From the NCBI GenBank assembly GCA_016647705.1, contig CM028333.1, forward strand, positions 12,483,616-12,547,615: a stretch of 64,000 nucleotides of DNA. The letters are read 5' to 3'. Position 1 is the stretch's first letter; every line of letters begins with the position of its first letter. Origin of the DNA: Eucommia ulmoides (taxonomy: Eukaryota > Streptophyta > Magnoliopsida > Garryales > Eucommiaceae). Positions 35,401 to 47,104 of the stretch are shown here, piece by piece. A model generated the notes under the pieces. The model was not told the DNA's origin and searched no databases. It worked only from the letters and a program-made list of their open reading frames with translations. A program made the position numbers and the translations under genes.

Positions 35401-37832
35401 AACATTGGTTGCCTAACATTCCAGTTGTCGTCATTGGTCTTCCAATATTCCAGTTGTCTCCGTTGGTCTTCCGACGTTCTACTTGTTTCCGTTAGTCTTC
35501 AGATGATCCAATTGTCGCGCTCAACACCCATCAGTCACGCGCAACATTACGATCATCTATCTTCGATGTCTAGGTAACCGAGTGTCCAACTGCCCTTGAT
35601 TTATCTTTGCCATTATTTGCGGCAACAACAGTTCCTCTCTTTTTTTTCTGTAGTATCATCCATTTTTGTGGCGATCGGGAAGGTAGAAGATCTTCAATCA
35701 ACCCTTGTCAAATTGGGACTTCAAAACTTCTTCGCCCCAGCGTGAGGGCGAGGTATTGGAATATTTAATATTTCTTATTAAATGTTTCCGCTAATTGAAT
35801 AGTTCTATTAATGCATTATTTCTTATTTAATATTTAGCTCATATTTCTTATTTAGATCATGTTGACCAATTTGGTAGTTTCATTTATTCTATTAATTAGC
35901 CTGTTTATGAGGTTTATATTCTTCCTAATTTAGCTCACCGTTATGGCTATATATAATAGGGAGTGTTGGAATCTTATTGTATAGGATATATTATATAATA
36001 ATAAAATATTTTCTTCCTCAAGCTGAAAAGCAAGCATTCATTTCTAATTCCAATTCGGTAAAACCAGGCACTTCCTTCATATCATGGAGTTGGATTCAAT
36101 TTGTTGTTTAACTATGATATCAAATACAAATTCAACATAATGTCATCTAGACATTAAGCTAGTTGATATTAATTGCATGACTAACTACTTATTCGAATAA
36201 AGAAAAAAATGATAAGGGAATTATTTTAAGGATACTATAATAGTCTTCCCTACATCGAATATATATTTTCCAAAAATGGGTCGTTATTTGGATGTAATTT
36301 AGGCTATTTATCGTGTGATATCAATATTGCCTTGTTTGATGTCAAAGGTATCGTGAAGCAACTCTTGAACCTTTGGCCCGAGCTTTGCAAAATTTGCGAC
36401 TCCTCGAATACTAGCCCCTTTTATTCGGCTTGCGAACAACAACAACTAGACGTGGTCAATGCGATATTAGATTCGGATGTGAGTTCGATAAGAATAGTGA
36501 GGAAGAATGGAAAAACCGCATTGCACACGGCCGTCAGGTATGGTCGTATTCAAATTGTGAAAACACTTCTTGAGCGGGACCCCGGAATCGTTTCCATTAA
36601 AGATAAGAAGGGTCAAACCGCTTTACACATGGCCGTGAAGGGTCAAGATACTTGTGTTGTGGAAGAAATTTTGATGGCGGACCACTCTATACTTAACGAG
36701 CGCGACAAGAAGGGGAGTACGGCTCTGCATATGGCCACGAGGAAATGCCGCTCACAGGTATTTTTTATTGCTTTGATTATTATTTTTTTCTAAGAACTTC
36801 GATTATGTTTTAGTGTCTAGTTCCTGATGTTTATGCTCATCCATAAAAATCGTAATTCTCAGAACAGAACAAAGACAAATTTCCCTTGAACTTGTCACTT
36901 TGTTTCGTGTTCCGATAAAATCCGTTCTTATTTTTCTTTCATTTCAGATAGTGAGCCTTTTGTTGTCTTACACATCAATCGGCATAAACGCGATAAATAA
37001 CCAACACGAAACCGCCATGGATTTGGCCGATAAACTCCAATATGGAGTTCCAGCTTTGGCTATCAAAGAATCCCTATCCGAGGCAGGCGCCAAACACGCC
37101 AGCCAAATTGGCCAAAATGACGAAACCAATGAACTCAAAAGAACCGTCAGCGACATAAAACACGAGGTCCACTCCCAACTCCTACAGAATGAGAAAACCC
37201 AACGCCGTGTCTCCGGCATTGCCAAAGAACTCAAGAAAATCCACCGCGAAGCCGTTCAAAACACGGTCAACTCTTTGACTGTTGTGGCTGTTCTCTTCGC
37301 GTCAATAGCCTTTTTGGCTATTTTCAATTTGCCCGGCCAGTATGTAACCGACGGGCCAGAGGTGGGGACGGCCAAAATAGCTAGAGGCAGCGGGGTGGCG
37401 TTTCAGGTATTTTGCCTGTTGAATGCGACTTCGCTGTTCATATCGCTGGCTGTGGTGGTGGTTCAGATCACGCTGGTGGCTTGGGACACCAGGGCACAGC
37501 GGCAGGTCGTTTCGGTTGTGAATAAGCTGATGTGGACGGCATGTATCAGCACTTGCGGCGCATTTTTCTCGATGGGTTTCGTGATTGTTGGACAGAAAGA
37601 CTCGTGGATGGCAATCTCGATCACCATTTTGGGTGCTCCGATTCTCGCCGGAACTCTTGTTGGGCTGTGTTATTTTGTTTTCCGGCAGCATTTTGGGGGG
37701 CTTGGAGGTGATTCTAGGCGGCGTATCGGGAGGGCTACAGGAAGTAAGTCTTTTTCGTGGACATATTCCATTAATGTTTCAGACACTGATGAGTATGATT
37801 CCGACCATGAGAAGAAGATATATGCTCTGTGA
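32476..37832 (+). CDS. Ankyrin-repeat PGG-domain membrane protein (At2g01680-like)
   Basis: Three exons: 32476-32764, 36348-36757 and 36948-37832, with GT-AG borders and matching phases (1, then 0), giving 527 aa. The start MDTKSLRFITHQSFFAAVRS is almost identical in pattern to Arabidopsis At2g01680. Residues 11-265 form about eight ankyrin repeats ('GKTALHTAVRYGRIQIV', 'GQTALHMAVKG', 'GSTALHMATRK'). Residues 333-450 are a PGG domain ('VAVLFASIAFLAIFNLPGQY'), with four membrane segments near 340-361, 385-409, 424-448 and 453-478, and an acidic, Ser-rich tail ('SKSFSWTYSINVSDTDEYD'). The family (ACD6/ITN1 kin) acts at the plasma membrane or endomembranes in stress and defence signalling; the exact role of this member is not established. 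All features look intact. Intron 1 is 3583 bp and filled with transposons; reading through its donor would add about 64 unrelated residues. Confidence 0.93.
32977..34420. mobile_element. Tourist-like (PIF/Harbinger) element in ankyrin intron 1
   Basis: Terminal inverted repeats GGCCCCGTTTGGTTAGTGTT (left) and, reverse-complemented, GGTGGCGTTTGGTTAGTGTT (right), flanked by TTA on both sides (32974-32976, 34421-34423), the usual PIF/Harbinger target. It is 1444 bp long and has no transposase. The centre is CT-rich leader-like DNA (33240-33830), a TA run (34060-34076) and, near the right end, three 'accaaacgcaatt' type repeats (34221-34330). Confidence 0.75.
34424..36030 (+). mobile_element. Small non-autonomous copia-type element in ankyrin intron 1
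   Basis: Two direct terminal repeats, 34424-34865 and 35756-36030, share 'cattaatgcattatttctt', 'ttcctaatttag', 'gttatggct' and 'ttcttcctc'. The left one has an extra stretch near 34590-34780. A primer-binding-site-like TATCAGAGCCTAAAAGA follows the left repeat (34873), and a purine tract (gcgtgagggcgaggta) precedes the right one. The interior is a short tandem repeat of 'ttccagttgtcgtcattggt' type (about 35 bp units, 35215-35510) with no retroviral protein. It is a fossil that looks structurally fairly complete but codes for nothing recognisable. Confidence 0.65.
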
Positions 37833-37852
37833 TGTTTGAAGATACTTGGGTG

Positions 37853-38046
37853 GCGTTTGTTCGCTGTTTCTGTTCTCCTAATTCTGTTTTTGTTCTGGGA
37901 AGTTTGGAACGGAAATAGAAATCTGAAAACAAAAAGAGTATGTTTCTGTTCTGTTCCCAGACATTTGGAGCAGAATTTGTTACCGGTTTGTGTTTTTGTT
38001 CTCTGTTTTTTTGGAAACAGAAGCAGAAACACTAAACAAACGCCCT
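37853..38046. mobile_element. MITE in 3' flank of ankyrin gene
   Basis: About 195 bp bounded by inverted repeats 'ggtggcgtttgttcgctgtttctg' type (left) and 'agaaacactaaacaaacgccct' type (right), related to but distinct from the intron 1 element. It begins 20 bp after the stop codon, so it is probably part of the 3' UTR. The target duplication is unclear. Confidence 0.6.
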
Positions 38047-38213
38047 ATGTGTGGCACTTAAATAATAGTTTGTGTAGATTTATGTAAATTGAATGTAAAG
38101 ATACCACTAAGATGTAATGCTTTTATTCCTAGTAATAGTTGAGAGTATTTTTTAGCACTTAGATGGTATTATGTATTTATTATTTTAAGGCAGTGTTTGG
38201 TACATCAGAATTG

Positions 38214-38219
38214 AATAAA
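38214..38219 (+). terminator. Possible polyadenylation signal of ankyrin gene
   Basis: AATAAA, 382 bp after the stop and just before the LINE tail. It is a candidate only; plant signals are loose and nearer sites are possible. Confidence 0.25.
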
Positions 38220-38238
38220 AGTTAATTACACTCTGTCT

Positions 38239-40252
38239 CTTTTTTTCTTTTTTTTTTTTTTTTTTTTCTTTTTGCTCCAAGACCATAAAGTATAGAAACT
38301 AGGGACAGCGATCAAACACTTTCAGTTTCATTCAAGTTTTCCATATATTTTGGACGGTTCTCCGTTGTCTTCATCCCGACCCCACTCTCAATTGTTCTCT
38401 TGACAAGATGGTCAGCGCATTTAGTATTCTCTTTGGGGATGAGTAGTAGGATGTAATTGTTTATTGCAAGAATCGCTTCCGGTCCTCAACCCAGCACTTG
38501 AAACGATGAGTTTCCGGGCAACCATCAAGGATTAAGGTCATGAGTTCCGCACAGTCAGATTCCATGACCACTCTCGAGAAGTTTCAACTTGACGCGATAC
38601 GGATGCCAACATAGATGCTTCTCAACTCAACTTCAAGCCTTGTGCAAGAAATGATGTGTCCCAAATAACCCACCTTCCAAGCTCTCAGGTGGTCTCTAAC
38701 CAAACCTCCTATTCTAATGCATTAATTTCCTCTAGCATTTCCATTCGTATTTAGCTTACGAAGACCTGCCATAGGAGGAGACCAGTTAGTGGAAATACCA
38801 GAGGTAGCACTATCAGGGCAGTGTTGAGGCCTAAAACCTTCCAGGAACTCTATAGCGAACCGAGCAATTTTGGAGGCTAAAGCAAATTTATCTTGGAGCA
38901 TACCCTCAATAACCTCTTGGTTCCTACCTTTCCACATTTTCCAGATAGTGGCAATAAATAGGATGTCCATGTTAAGCTCCTGCTCTTTCTGAAATAAATC
39001 ATGTTCAATAAAAAGCTCCAAAACATACAAAGATTTAGTGAATTTACTTAGAGCATGGTCAATATCCTCAATGCAATCACAACAATTTTGACAAATAGGT
39101 GAATTATCATTGGACCTAGTGGCTCTAAAGAGATTGGTCTCCAACCTCTTGTGAAAAATTGTCCACTGAAAAAATTTGGTATTTTGGGAAATTTTAGCTT
39201 CCACATTCAATTCCAATTGGAAATTTCATGTTCCTAGAAATTTCATAGATCGATTTTGCATTAGATGTGCTATTATTTTCATGAAGTCAGATGACAACAT
39301 ATTCCCTGTGAATTACTGAATTTCAGGAGGGCCCTTGTCGAGAATAATTTTCTCCTACTCTTTAGATAAAACACGAAGAATATGCACAAGAAACCAATTT
39401 TCTCTTTCATCAATAATATCAAAAGACTTGCATATCATAAATTTTTTGGGAAAGTTAGTACCCTAAGGGCCTTCCCCACACCACCAATTAATCCATAATT
39501 TATATTTCTACCATTTTTAATTTTCTATTTTATACCACTAATAAGAATGTATTTAGCCCTAAGCTCCTCTCCAAATATTAGATATGCTATTCTTATTTTT
39601 CCAAGAAGTAGGATTTTTGGCCAGGTCATATTTACTCCAAAGAACTTGAGTCCGAAGGTTACTATTGTTGGTGACTATTCCATTCTAATTTAGCAAAGAA
39701 TGTCAAGTTTCTTCTCTTAGTAATTTTTAAGCCCACGTCCCCTAAATCCCTTTGCTTACAAATAGTTTCTCATTTGACCAAGTGGAATTTTTTTTCATGT
39801 AGTCCGTTTCTCCCCATAGAAACTTCCTCTTTAATTTGTCAATATTATCACAAAATTTAAGGGGGTAAAGGATGCATGGTGTAGTTGGGTATGGTGGAAA
39901 TGACAGCTTTAATCAGGATCGTTCTCCCCTCTATGGATAACATTTTAGATTTTTAATTAGATAATATTTTTCCAACACGTAATTTTATAGACTCCTGTAG
40001 TATATTCCATGAATGATATGAACTCCAAAATATCTTCCTAGATTCTCCGTGATGCTAATATCTAATTTTTACTCAGGTTCCTAGCGTGCAACTTAGGAAT
40101 ATTAGGAGAAACAAAGCATTTTGACTTGCTAAGATTAACTCTCTGTCCCGATAAGTCAGTGAAGACATTAAGCACCTCAAGATCAAGAATTGTCTCACGG
40201 TATCTATCAACGTCTTTAGAAAACAGGATTAAATCATCAGCGAAATAAATAG
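38239..40252 (-). mobile_element. L1 LINE, 3' part: RT end, zf-RVT, RNase H, poly-A tail
   Basis: Minus strand. From the right: reverse transcriptase catalytic motif 'FADDLILF' (about 40225-40250) and the 'LSGQRVNLSKSKCFVSP' strand after it; a zinc-binding zf-RVT-like region ('TIFHKRLETNLFRATR', 'CQNC', about 39080-39180); an RNase H start ('WSPPMAGLRKLNTNG', 38740) and remnants of its core ('VVMESDCAELMTLI', about 38530); then a poly-A tail seen as T runs at 38239-38272. Several frame breaks between 39230 and 40060 show it is dead. The 5' part of the same element continues at 51153, beyond the inserted Tat-like element. Confidence 0.8.
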
Positions 40253-41045
40253 AAATGAAGGTATTTTTGGACACCTCTGAACCAGCACTTGGAACCCAGT
40301 CACGTGTCCGTCTTTGTAGTGATAGGGACGCATTCCGGAATCCACAACGTCACGCTGGAGCATACGCCGACTACGGCTCCTCCTTGGAATCTCATTTGTA
40401 CTCGGGGAGGAGCGAGGAGCCCCGCAGAGACGTACTGCTCTAAACTCTGCATCGTGCCCTGGACAATCAATTTCAGGGACTCAACCGTTCACTTCGACAA
40501 GCTCCCCATTCCAACTTATTTCTTCTTCAGGATTCCACGAATCTCCGTTCTCCTCCACCAGCTTACCATCACAGGTCTGGCAAAGGCCCGTGGGCTTCGC
40601 CAAATGGGCCCAAAAGCCCAAGCTCAGCGGTTATCTCCTAAATGTCCCGGATTATCGACTAAACACAGGGCTTCGACTAATTAACCGTGTTTAGGCCCAA
40701 CTAATCATCTCCAACTCCTATATATATCGGGGGCTATGCAAGCCTGAGGGACGCTTTACAATACGTGCGAGTTCATTTGTTTACTTGCTGCATTATTATG
40801 TCTTTTCTCTCTGAGAACTGATTACCACGCCGAAAAGAGGCTTCACTGGGACAAATCTCAGTCTGAGCCTTCTACAGGTACACTCTCTAAGGAGCAAGAC
40901 TCTTAAATATAGCAAGTTAGTCCTCCCAATACCTAGCACAGCTCATGTGAAGGATTTTCAACCGACGACTCCACCTCAGCAAGAGGACTCACTTGTCATC
41001 CGACTGAACTATATTCGAGGTGTGTACCAGTTTTTTACACCAACA
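40253..41045 (+). repeat. 5' LTR of Tat-like copy 2
   Basis: About 790 bp ending TTTACACCAACA. The exact first base is uncertain by about three bases (aaatgaagg here, taatgaggg in the right LTR). TATA-like 'ctatatatatcgg' at about 40718-40730. Confidence 0.8.
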
Positions 41046-41068
41046 GTTTGCCACCGTCTGGGGAACCA
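41046..41068 (+). promoter_or_regulatory. Primer-binding site region of Tat-like copy 2
   Basis: GTTTGCCACCGTCTGGGGAA directly after the LTR is a diverged form of the TTTGGCGCCGTCTGTGGGA block that follows the 5' LTR in many plant Ty3/gypsy elements. Confidence 0.65.
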
Positions 41069-41279
41069 TGCGAAAAGCCTTCCCCTGATCACTGCTCTCT
41101 GCTGAGCTGAGCCTGGATGATTATAAGGTCCGGTCAGACGGACGGACCCAAAACTGAAAAAAGAGAAGACATGTCGAGAACTCCAAGGGAGCACCCCTTA
41201 GCTCCCACCAACGAGAATAACTGCCCCCTCCAGGACTAGGCAGGATCGTCAACTTTGTCACCTGAGGCTACGGGACAGA

Positions 41280-42928
41280 CCTTGGGGGCCATGGAGGCAT
41301 CCCAGGTTGATCTTCTTGAACGCCAAATAGGCGAGTTCAAGTCGTGTGTTCAGCTCATCTTCGCGTGCTTGCCACTGCCCCTACTCTGAGAGGACCAGCT
41401 CTCCAGACCTCAGCACCCGAGAAGCCACCTCAAGACTGCGACATTCTCATGACCACTTCGAATGGACATGTGCCCTAGGGTAGCTCTCCGCCTTGCGACC
41501 CTGAGCTTATGGGTTAGGAGAGGACTCCCCCGGCGATGCTGAGATCTCCACTCTCTCCACCGCTCAAATTTGTGCCAAGGGACCTGTCAGTGTCCCCTAA
41601 TGGTCGAGCTCTTCATCGGCCAGCCAGGTCCAATCACATAAGCCAGCATGAACGAGAAGTTGGTTCCTACTCGGCATGAACGAGAAGTTGGTTCCTACTC
41701 TCCTCCCTCCTATCACACTGCAACCCGAGCTACGGGAAGTCGTGTGCAGGGTGAGCCCCTAGCAAGGGAGGCTGTGGAGCGGAAATTCTAGGGAAAGTGG
41801 CGTCGTGACACTTCACTCACCCCCAGAAGAATCCTTATGATGGGGCGTAAGATCCCATTGACCACCTGTCCATGTTCAAGTCTCATATGGACATGCAAGT
41901 GGCCTCTATAGCTCTGCGGTACAAAGTCTTTCTTATCACTCTCACAGGTGCAGTGAGGTCCTGGTTCCAGGGTCCGAGGCCAACATCCATCTCTACCTTC
42001 AGAGAGCTCAAGCAGTTGTTCCTGACTCATTTCAGCAGCTCCCGGCAAAGGTCGAAGACTATGGCTCACATCCTCACTCTTCGACAGGAGCCCTCTGAAT
42101 TTTTGGGAGACTATGTTGAGCGCTTCAACCAAGAAGCATATGCGTGTGACGACCTCCCTAAGAGTGTAGCACTAAATGCCTTTGTTGACGGGCTCCGGCA
42201 TCAGAAGTTGTCCTATGACCTCTACTCCAACCCTATTCCCACCCTCGATCAAGCTCTAGACCGTGGGGCTAGATTCCATGGAGCTGACCTCCGTACTGCA
42301 GCCAAGAGAGAGAGAATAGGTAAATAAGCCGAGGGAACCGAGGAATGGAGGTTCGAATCAAACACAAGGCTCGAGAAGATTACAAACTAGAGGGAGGTTC
42401 AGAGCCCTACCCGGAGACAGGAGGCCACTTCCACCTCCAGGGCGTCACCGACCAGAGTTCACTCCGCTCACGGCCTCGGTGGTCTCCATCTTCACAGAAA
42501 ACTGAGGGCAAGACTTCTTCCCTCCTCTGTCGCCCCTGAGAGAAAGGTTGGTCGGGAGGTCGATAACCAAGTACTGTGAGTTCCACCAAGATCGCGGCCA
42601 CTTTACAAAGGACTACTCCAGATCCGGCAAGAGATTGAAGCTCTCATCCGAAGAGGTTATCTCGGGAACTATGTCCGGAAAGAAAATCAGGAATAGCCTA
42701 ACGGGGGTAAAGCACAGGGAGAGCCTCATGCCTAGAGAAAAAGGGAAAACTGCAATCGTCCACCGCCCTAGAGGGTTGAGGCCGGGGATGATCACCAGTG
42801 TGTGGATCGTGAAATCAACCTCATCCATGGTGGATATAGCTCCGGAGACGTACAGAGTCACTAGGGTCACATGTCCGAGCACATACAATTTTGAAACAGA
42901 GAAGGGTGTGCCGCTCAAGCACCCGTGG
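41280..42928 (+). pseudogene. gag fossil of Tat-like copy 2
   Basis: The capsid core lies at 41872-42327: 'FRELKQLFLTHFSSSRQ', 'EPSEFLGDYVERFNQEAY' and 'VALNAFVDGLRHQKLSYDL' are classic retrotransposon gag motifs. A second piece (42548-42928) has 'KYCEFHQDRGHFTKDY', the zinc-knuckle-like region that Tat-type gag proteins carry. It resembles 99-645. A solo LTR cuts it at its 3' end. Broken, few breaks. Confidence 0.8.
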
Positions 42929-44682
42929 TGTCACACCCCACCCCGGACACCCGTCACCATGGGGCCGGCGTGACATCTACACGATCTCATCTTAACGTCA
43001 AACCCACTAGTAAACAACAAAGTGCATACAAAAATATACAACCATAAATTCTGACTATATACAACATCCCTAACTAGGGACGCACCCGTCCCCGAATTAT
43101 AATATCAACAAAAGTATAACAACAGTGAAACTCTCACAGGTTCGCCTCAGACAGCTCCTCCAAAAATATTCCCACACTATACCATCACCGGACGCTACCT
43201 AGTGCCAATAAGGGACCGACTCCTAGCCGTTGTACTGTCTTCTTAGTAAACATTCTTAAAATAACAATACATTCTAGATATTACCATGATTAAATATGGA
43301 TCGAGCATAAGAATATAAGCAGAGGAAATTAAGTGATATAGATAAATTTCATCCAAATTCGTTTAGTAATAAATCATACCCATAACCATAATAAATAATA
43401 AATCACTCAATATAAGTAAAACACCACATCTCAAACACATACCTCAAACACACCACTCTACCACAACACACACTGACTAGCCATAGTGATCATTTTAACC
43501 TCACGATCAGGAGTTTGCAACGGTACCATACCATCCGTAGGATATGCCTTTCTACAAACACTCATCACTCCGCCGAAGCGGATAATCACTGCGCAGTATA
43601 AACGTCTAACATCACTCTATCGAAGCAGATAAACATCACTCCGCCGAAGCGGATAAATACTATGGCATCATCAAATCAAATACAGTATCATCGAATCACA
43701 ACTCAATAAATATCGTCTAATCACCACGTCTATCTCTTTTTCTCAAAACCAACTTTTAAATCCAAAAATCATATTTCACACTTTCTTTTAAAGAAATCGT
43801 CTGATTTTATTAAAACCACTTTTCCACCCTTTATTTTTAGAAAACCAGGCATTTTTAGAAAAACTGATGTTTTCTATTCTCTTTTAAAAACACCGTCTGA
43901 TTTCATCAAATCCAACAAAAATTCATTTTCAACTTCATTTCGAAAACCACCGAAATCTTTCGAAAATCCAGTTTACCAACTCACCCAAATCCTACTTGAT
44001 CCATATCATTTATAAATTCATACAGTTTAAGTAAATACATATTTCATCATGTATATACAGAAAAATAGTTTGGCAAGAAGACAGTACACTCACCTGGCTA
44101 CTCGTTTTGAATAGTTTTTACTGACTATCTTCTACCGATACTCCAGTGTCTACGAGCCTAATAATGACAGGGCCTAAATTAATATTTTATGTAAATAACC
44201 GAATCATGCAATACAGGCCCTAAATTCCATAATTTTTCCCGTACCCACTTTTTATTATGAAAAATTGTTATTCGGTAAATTTCATTTCGTTAATAACTAC
44301 GGTACGCATCTGTTAGTATGGACGGTGACAAAAATTATTAGAATTAACGATTCCAAATTATAATCTCATTCGCTAATAATTCAATTTAGCAACAATGGTA
44401 ATCGATTTAGATTTTTACCTACCCCGAATCGTCCATCGGCCGCAAGATAAATTTTTGGATTTTTATTGGGGGGTTTGTGTAATTTTTTCCCTTTATTTTT
44501 TTTTTTTTTTTCTCCCTTTTCTCCTTTTTCTGGTTTTGCGTTTCTGTTGTCTGTTCCGCAGTTTCTTCGCCGCCAACGAGATCTCGCCGCCGTTCAAACC
44601 CCGCCGTCCCACCAACCGAACCCACGCACTTCCACGTCTACCCCCATGCATTGTCGATCGTCCACACACACCCACACTTACT

Positions 44683-44716
<34 letters not shown>

Positions 44717-45518
44717 ACTTCCTGGCGACAGCTCCAGCGACCCCCACACACCACCATGCACACTAATGACGATAAACACACCCACTCCGTCGAGCAAGGC
44801 TGCGAAGATCACACCCTCGTCGGAACCCACCGCCTCCGGATGACCAAAACACCCACACACACTCACGACAACTAAAATAGAGAAACGACCTCCCGTCCGG
44901 TCACACGCACACCCTCACCCAAAGCCTGCGCACAGTAGTGATGATCGCACCCTCTCACATTCCCACAATCTCCGGCCGATCAAACAGAAATCACACCTAC
45001 CGGAGGTCACGAACAGTCCGACGACGTCCAACTCCCGTCCTCCCTTTCTCTTCTCTGAATTTTTCCTGATTTTGTTTTGATATTTCAGATTTGATGAGAG
45101 GTTTTGATCATTACACCTATATATTGCATGTACTTAGTGGGTTCAATTCCTCCAAGCGTGCCACATCGCTGCTCTCTGTATTTCCTGCCGGCGGTTTGCT
45201 CGTCCGATCACCCATATATATATATAATAAATTTTTTAATTAATTACTCTTTCCTCCCCCAACTTCCTTTAAACCTTAATTTTTAATCAATTTCAATTTT
45301 TAAAAGTTTCTAAGATTTGCAATTTCACCCCTTTAGGTTTCAATTAAAAGTTAAATGTCAATTTATCCCCCCAAAATTTGGATTTAATGTTTCTAAATTT
45401 GCGAATTGACCCCTAGATTTTTAATTTGAATTTTTATTAACCCAATTTCACCCCGAATTTTCCCAGTTACTCTAAAATGCAACTAAAATTATGTACATGC
45501 TACAATTGAGGTCTTACA
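42929..45518 (-). mobile_element. Solo Tekay LTR, minus orientation, TSD CGTGG
   Basis: A 2590-bp LTR reading, in plus direction, TGTCACACCCCACCCC to GAGGTCTTACA, the reverse complement of the 26481-29112 LTR ends. Perfect 5-bp duplications CGTGG flank it (42924-42928, 45519-45523). No interior is present, so it arose by LTR-LTR recombination. Contains (CT)n at 44685-44715 and a short (TA)n near 45213. Conserved blocks with the other copy include the 'tagtgccaataa...gactcctagccg' region (43199-43229, reverse of 28884-28920). Confidence 0.9.
44685..44715. repeat. (CT)n microsatellite in solo Tekay LTR
   Basis: About 15 CT repeats. The open frames across it are low-complexity artefacts. Confidence 0.95.
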
Positions 45519-45659
45519 CGTGGAGTGTTGACCATCTGAAGCGTTACTACTATAGGGAAGATCCACTTTTGTGAACAACTTGTAGTTTGTACAAAGTGTT
45601 GCAGTTTTGCTTATCAAAATAAAGAATGTGTTTTGTGCAACGTGCCTTGTGCTCTCCGG

Positions 45660-46200
45660 TAAAAGGCATTCTGACCCCTTGAGTCGCGAATGATTCTCCA
45701 TATCAGCATCCCGACTCTTGGCATCGCAAATGATTCTCCTCAATAACATTCTGACCCCCTAAGCCATATCCCGGCTCTCAGCGTTACGAGTGATTCTCCA
45801 CGGTTGCATTCTGACCCCTTGGGTAGTATCCCGACTCTCGGCGTCACGAGAGATTCTCTACGACTGCATTCTGACCCCTTGAGACGTATCCCGGATCCCG
45901 ACTCCTGGTGTCGCGAGTGATTCTCAACTACATTCTGACCCCCTGAGCCGTATTCCGGCTCTCGACATCGCGAGTGATTCTCCACGGTTGCATTCTAACC
46001 CCCTGAGTCACGGATAATTCTCCAGATCAACATCTAGGCTCCCGACATCGCAGATAATTCTCCTCAACGACATTTCGATCTCCTGAGTCGCAGATGATTC
46101 TCCACCCAACATACCAACTCTCGGCGTCGTGAGTAACTCTCCACAAGCCTCATCCCGGCACTTAGAGTCGATAGTGAGAACCAGACCCTCCCCGGAAGTT
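45660..46200. repeat. 60-bp minisatellite inside Tat-like copy 2
   Basis: Landmark 'cattctgaccccctgag' occurs at 45667, 45747, 45807, 45867, 45931 and 45991, mostly 60 bp apart (one 80, one 64), each followed by 'atcccggctctcggcgtcgcgagtgattctcca' type sequence. 'Tgattctcc' is the best-kept core. Units right of 46000 are more diverged. A different array (78 bp) is found in copy 1. Confidence 0.85.
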
Positions 46201-46228
46201 AATAGTCCGTACCCAGGAAAAGACCAAG

Positions 46229-47097
46229 CAATGTTTTAAAAATCGGACCGAACCAGTTCAACCGTCGACCGGTCGTGTTTCTGGTCCAGAAAACCCCTAA
46301 AACCCGGTTACCCCTAAAAATCGGTGAACTGGCCAGTTCGAATCAGTTCAACCGCGAACTGGTGAACCGGCCCGATTTTCGTAAAACCGGTCGGGTTTTT
46401 AACATTTCCCATCCATAGAAAAAAAAAAAAAAAAAAAAAAAAAAAAGCCTAAATCCTCAAAGACATGCAGTCGCTGCCTTGCCGCCTCCGTCTGCTTGTT
46501 GCCTCCGATGACGTCAAGCTTTGCCTCCAACGACATCTCCAGTCTCCCCTGCAGCCTCCGATAGTCCGACGACGGCAGACGATGAATACGAACGGCACTG
46601 GAACGATCTGTTACTTAGGGTGGTTTTGACGATCAGTGCAAACGGTGAGGATTTAAGAAGATACACGATGAGTGCAGATGGCTTTTGACTAGCAAAGAGG
46701 AAATAGAGAGAGAAGGGGAGCGAGGGGGGTGACTAATTTCTAGATGTGACAACTCTTTTGAGACAATAGTTGGTGGCCACTCTTTTAGTCTTTTGATAAT
46801 ATTAGGTTCATCAATTAATATTAAAATAAATAAAATAATATGTTTTTTAAATTTTTTTTTTTTTTTAAAAAAAAAAAAAAGTAAAGGGCTGGGGGACTTT
46901 AACTTAGCAAGTTTCGGATAGGTGGTAGTCTATTAAAGTCTAGGAAAACAAAGGGTGTGTGTGTATATATATAATAATAATCAATGACGTAATTATGACG
47001 TCACCGGTTCAACCATGGTTCGCCTACCGGTTGAACCGGTGACCCGTGACCTGGAGACCTTTCCGGTTCGATGTCCGATCCAGTTTTAAAAACATTG
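46229..47097. mobile_element. Non-autonomous hAT element 1, TSD AGACCAAG
   Basis: Starts CAATGTTTTAAAAATCGG and ends, reverse-complemented, CAATGTTTTTAAAACTGG; the inner ends are rich in GAACCGGT words. Perfect 8-bp duplications AGACCAAG flank it (46221-46228, 47098-47105), the hallmark of hAT. The related Tat-like copy 1 shows the empty site at 3492-3499. 869 bp, an A tract and a CT/GA-rich centre, no transposase. Confidence 0.9.
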
Positions 47098-47104
47098 AGA
47101 CCAA

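Noticed and set aside
34969-35577. 202-residue open frame in ankyrin intron 1
   Set aside because: Arises from a tandem repeat of about 35 bp inside a small copia-type element; the product is a periodic Ser/Leu/Val string without a known fold.
37302-37691. Antisense open frame under the ankyrin gene
   Set aside because: A shadow of exon 3 codon use; the sense frame has clear PGG-domain conservation.
44395-44875. Overlapping open frames around the (CT)n run in the solo Tekay LTR
   Set aside because: Frames are open on both strands because of low-complexity CT/GA sequence; no domains, and the region lies in an LTR.
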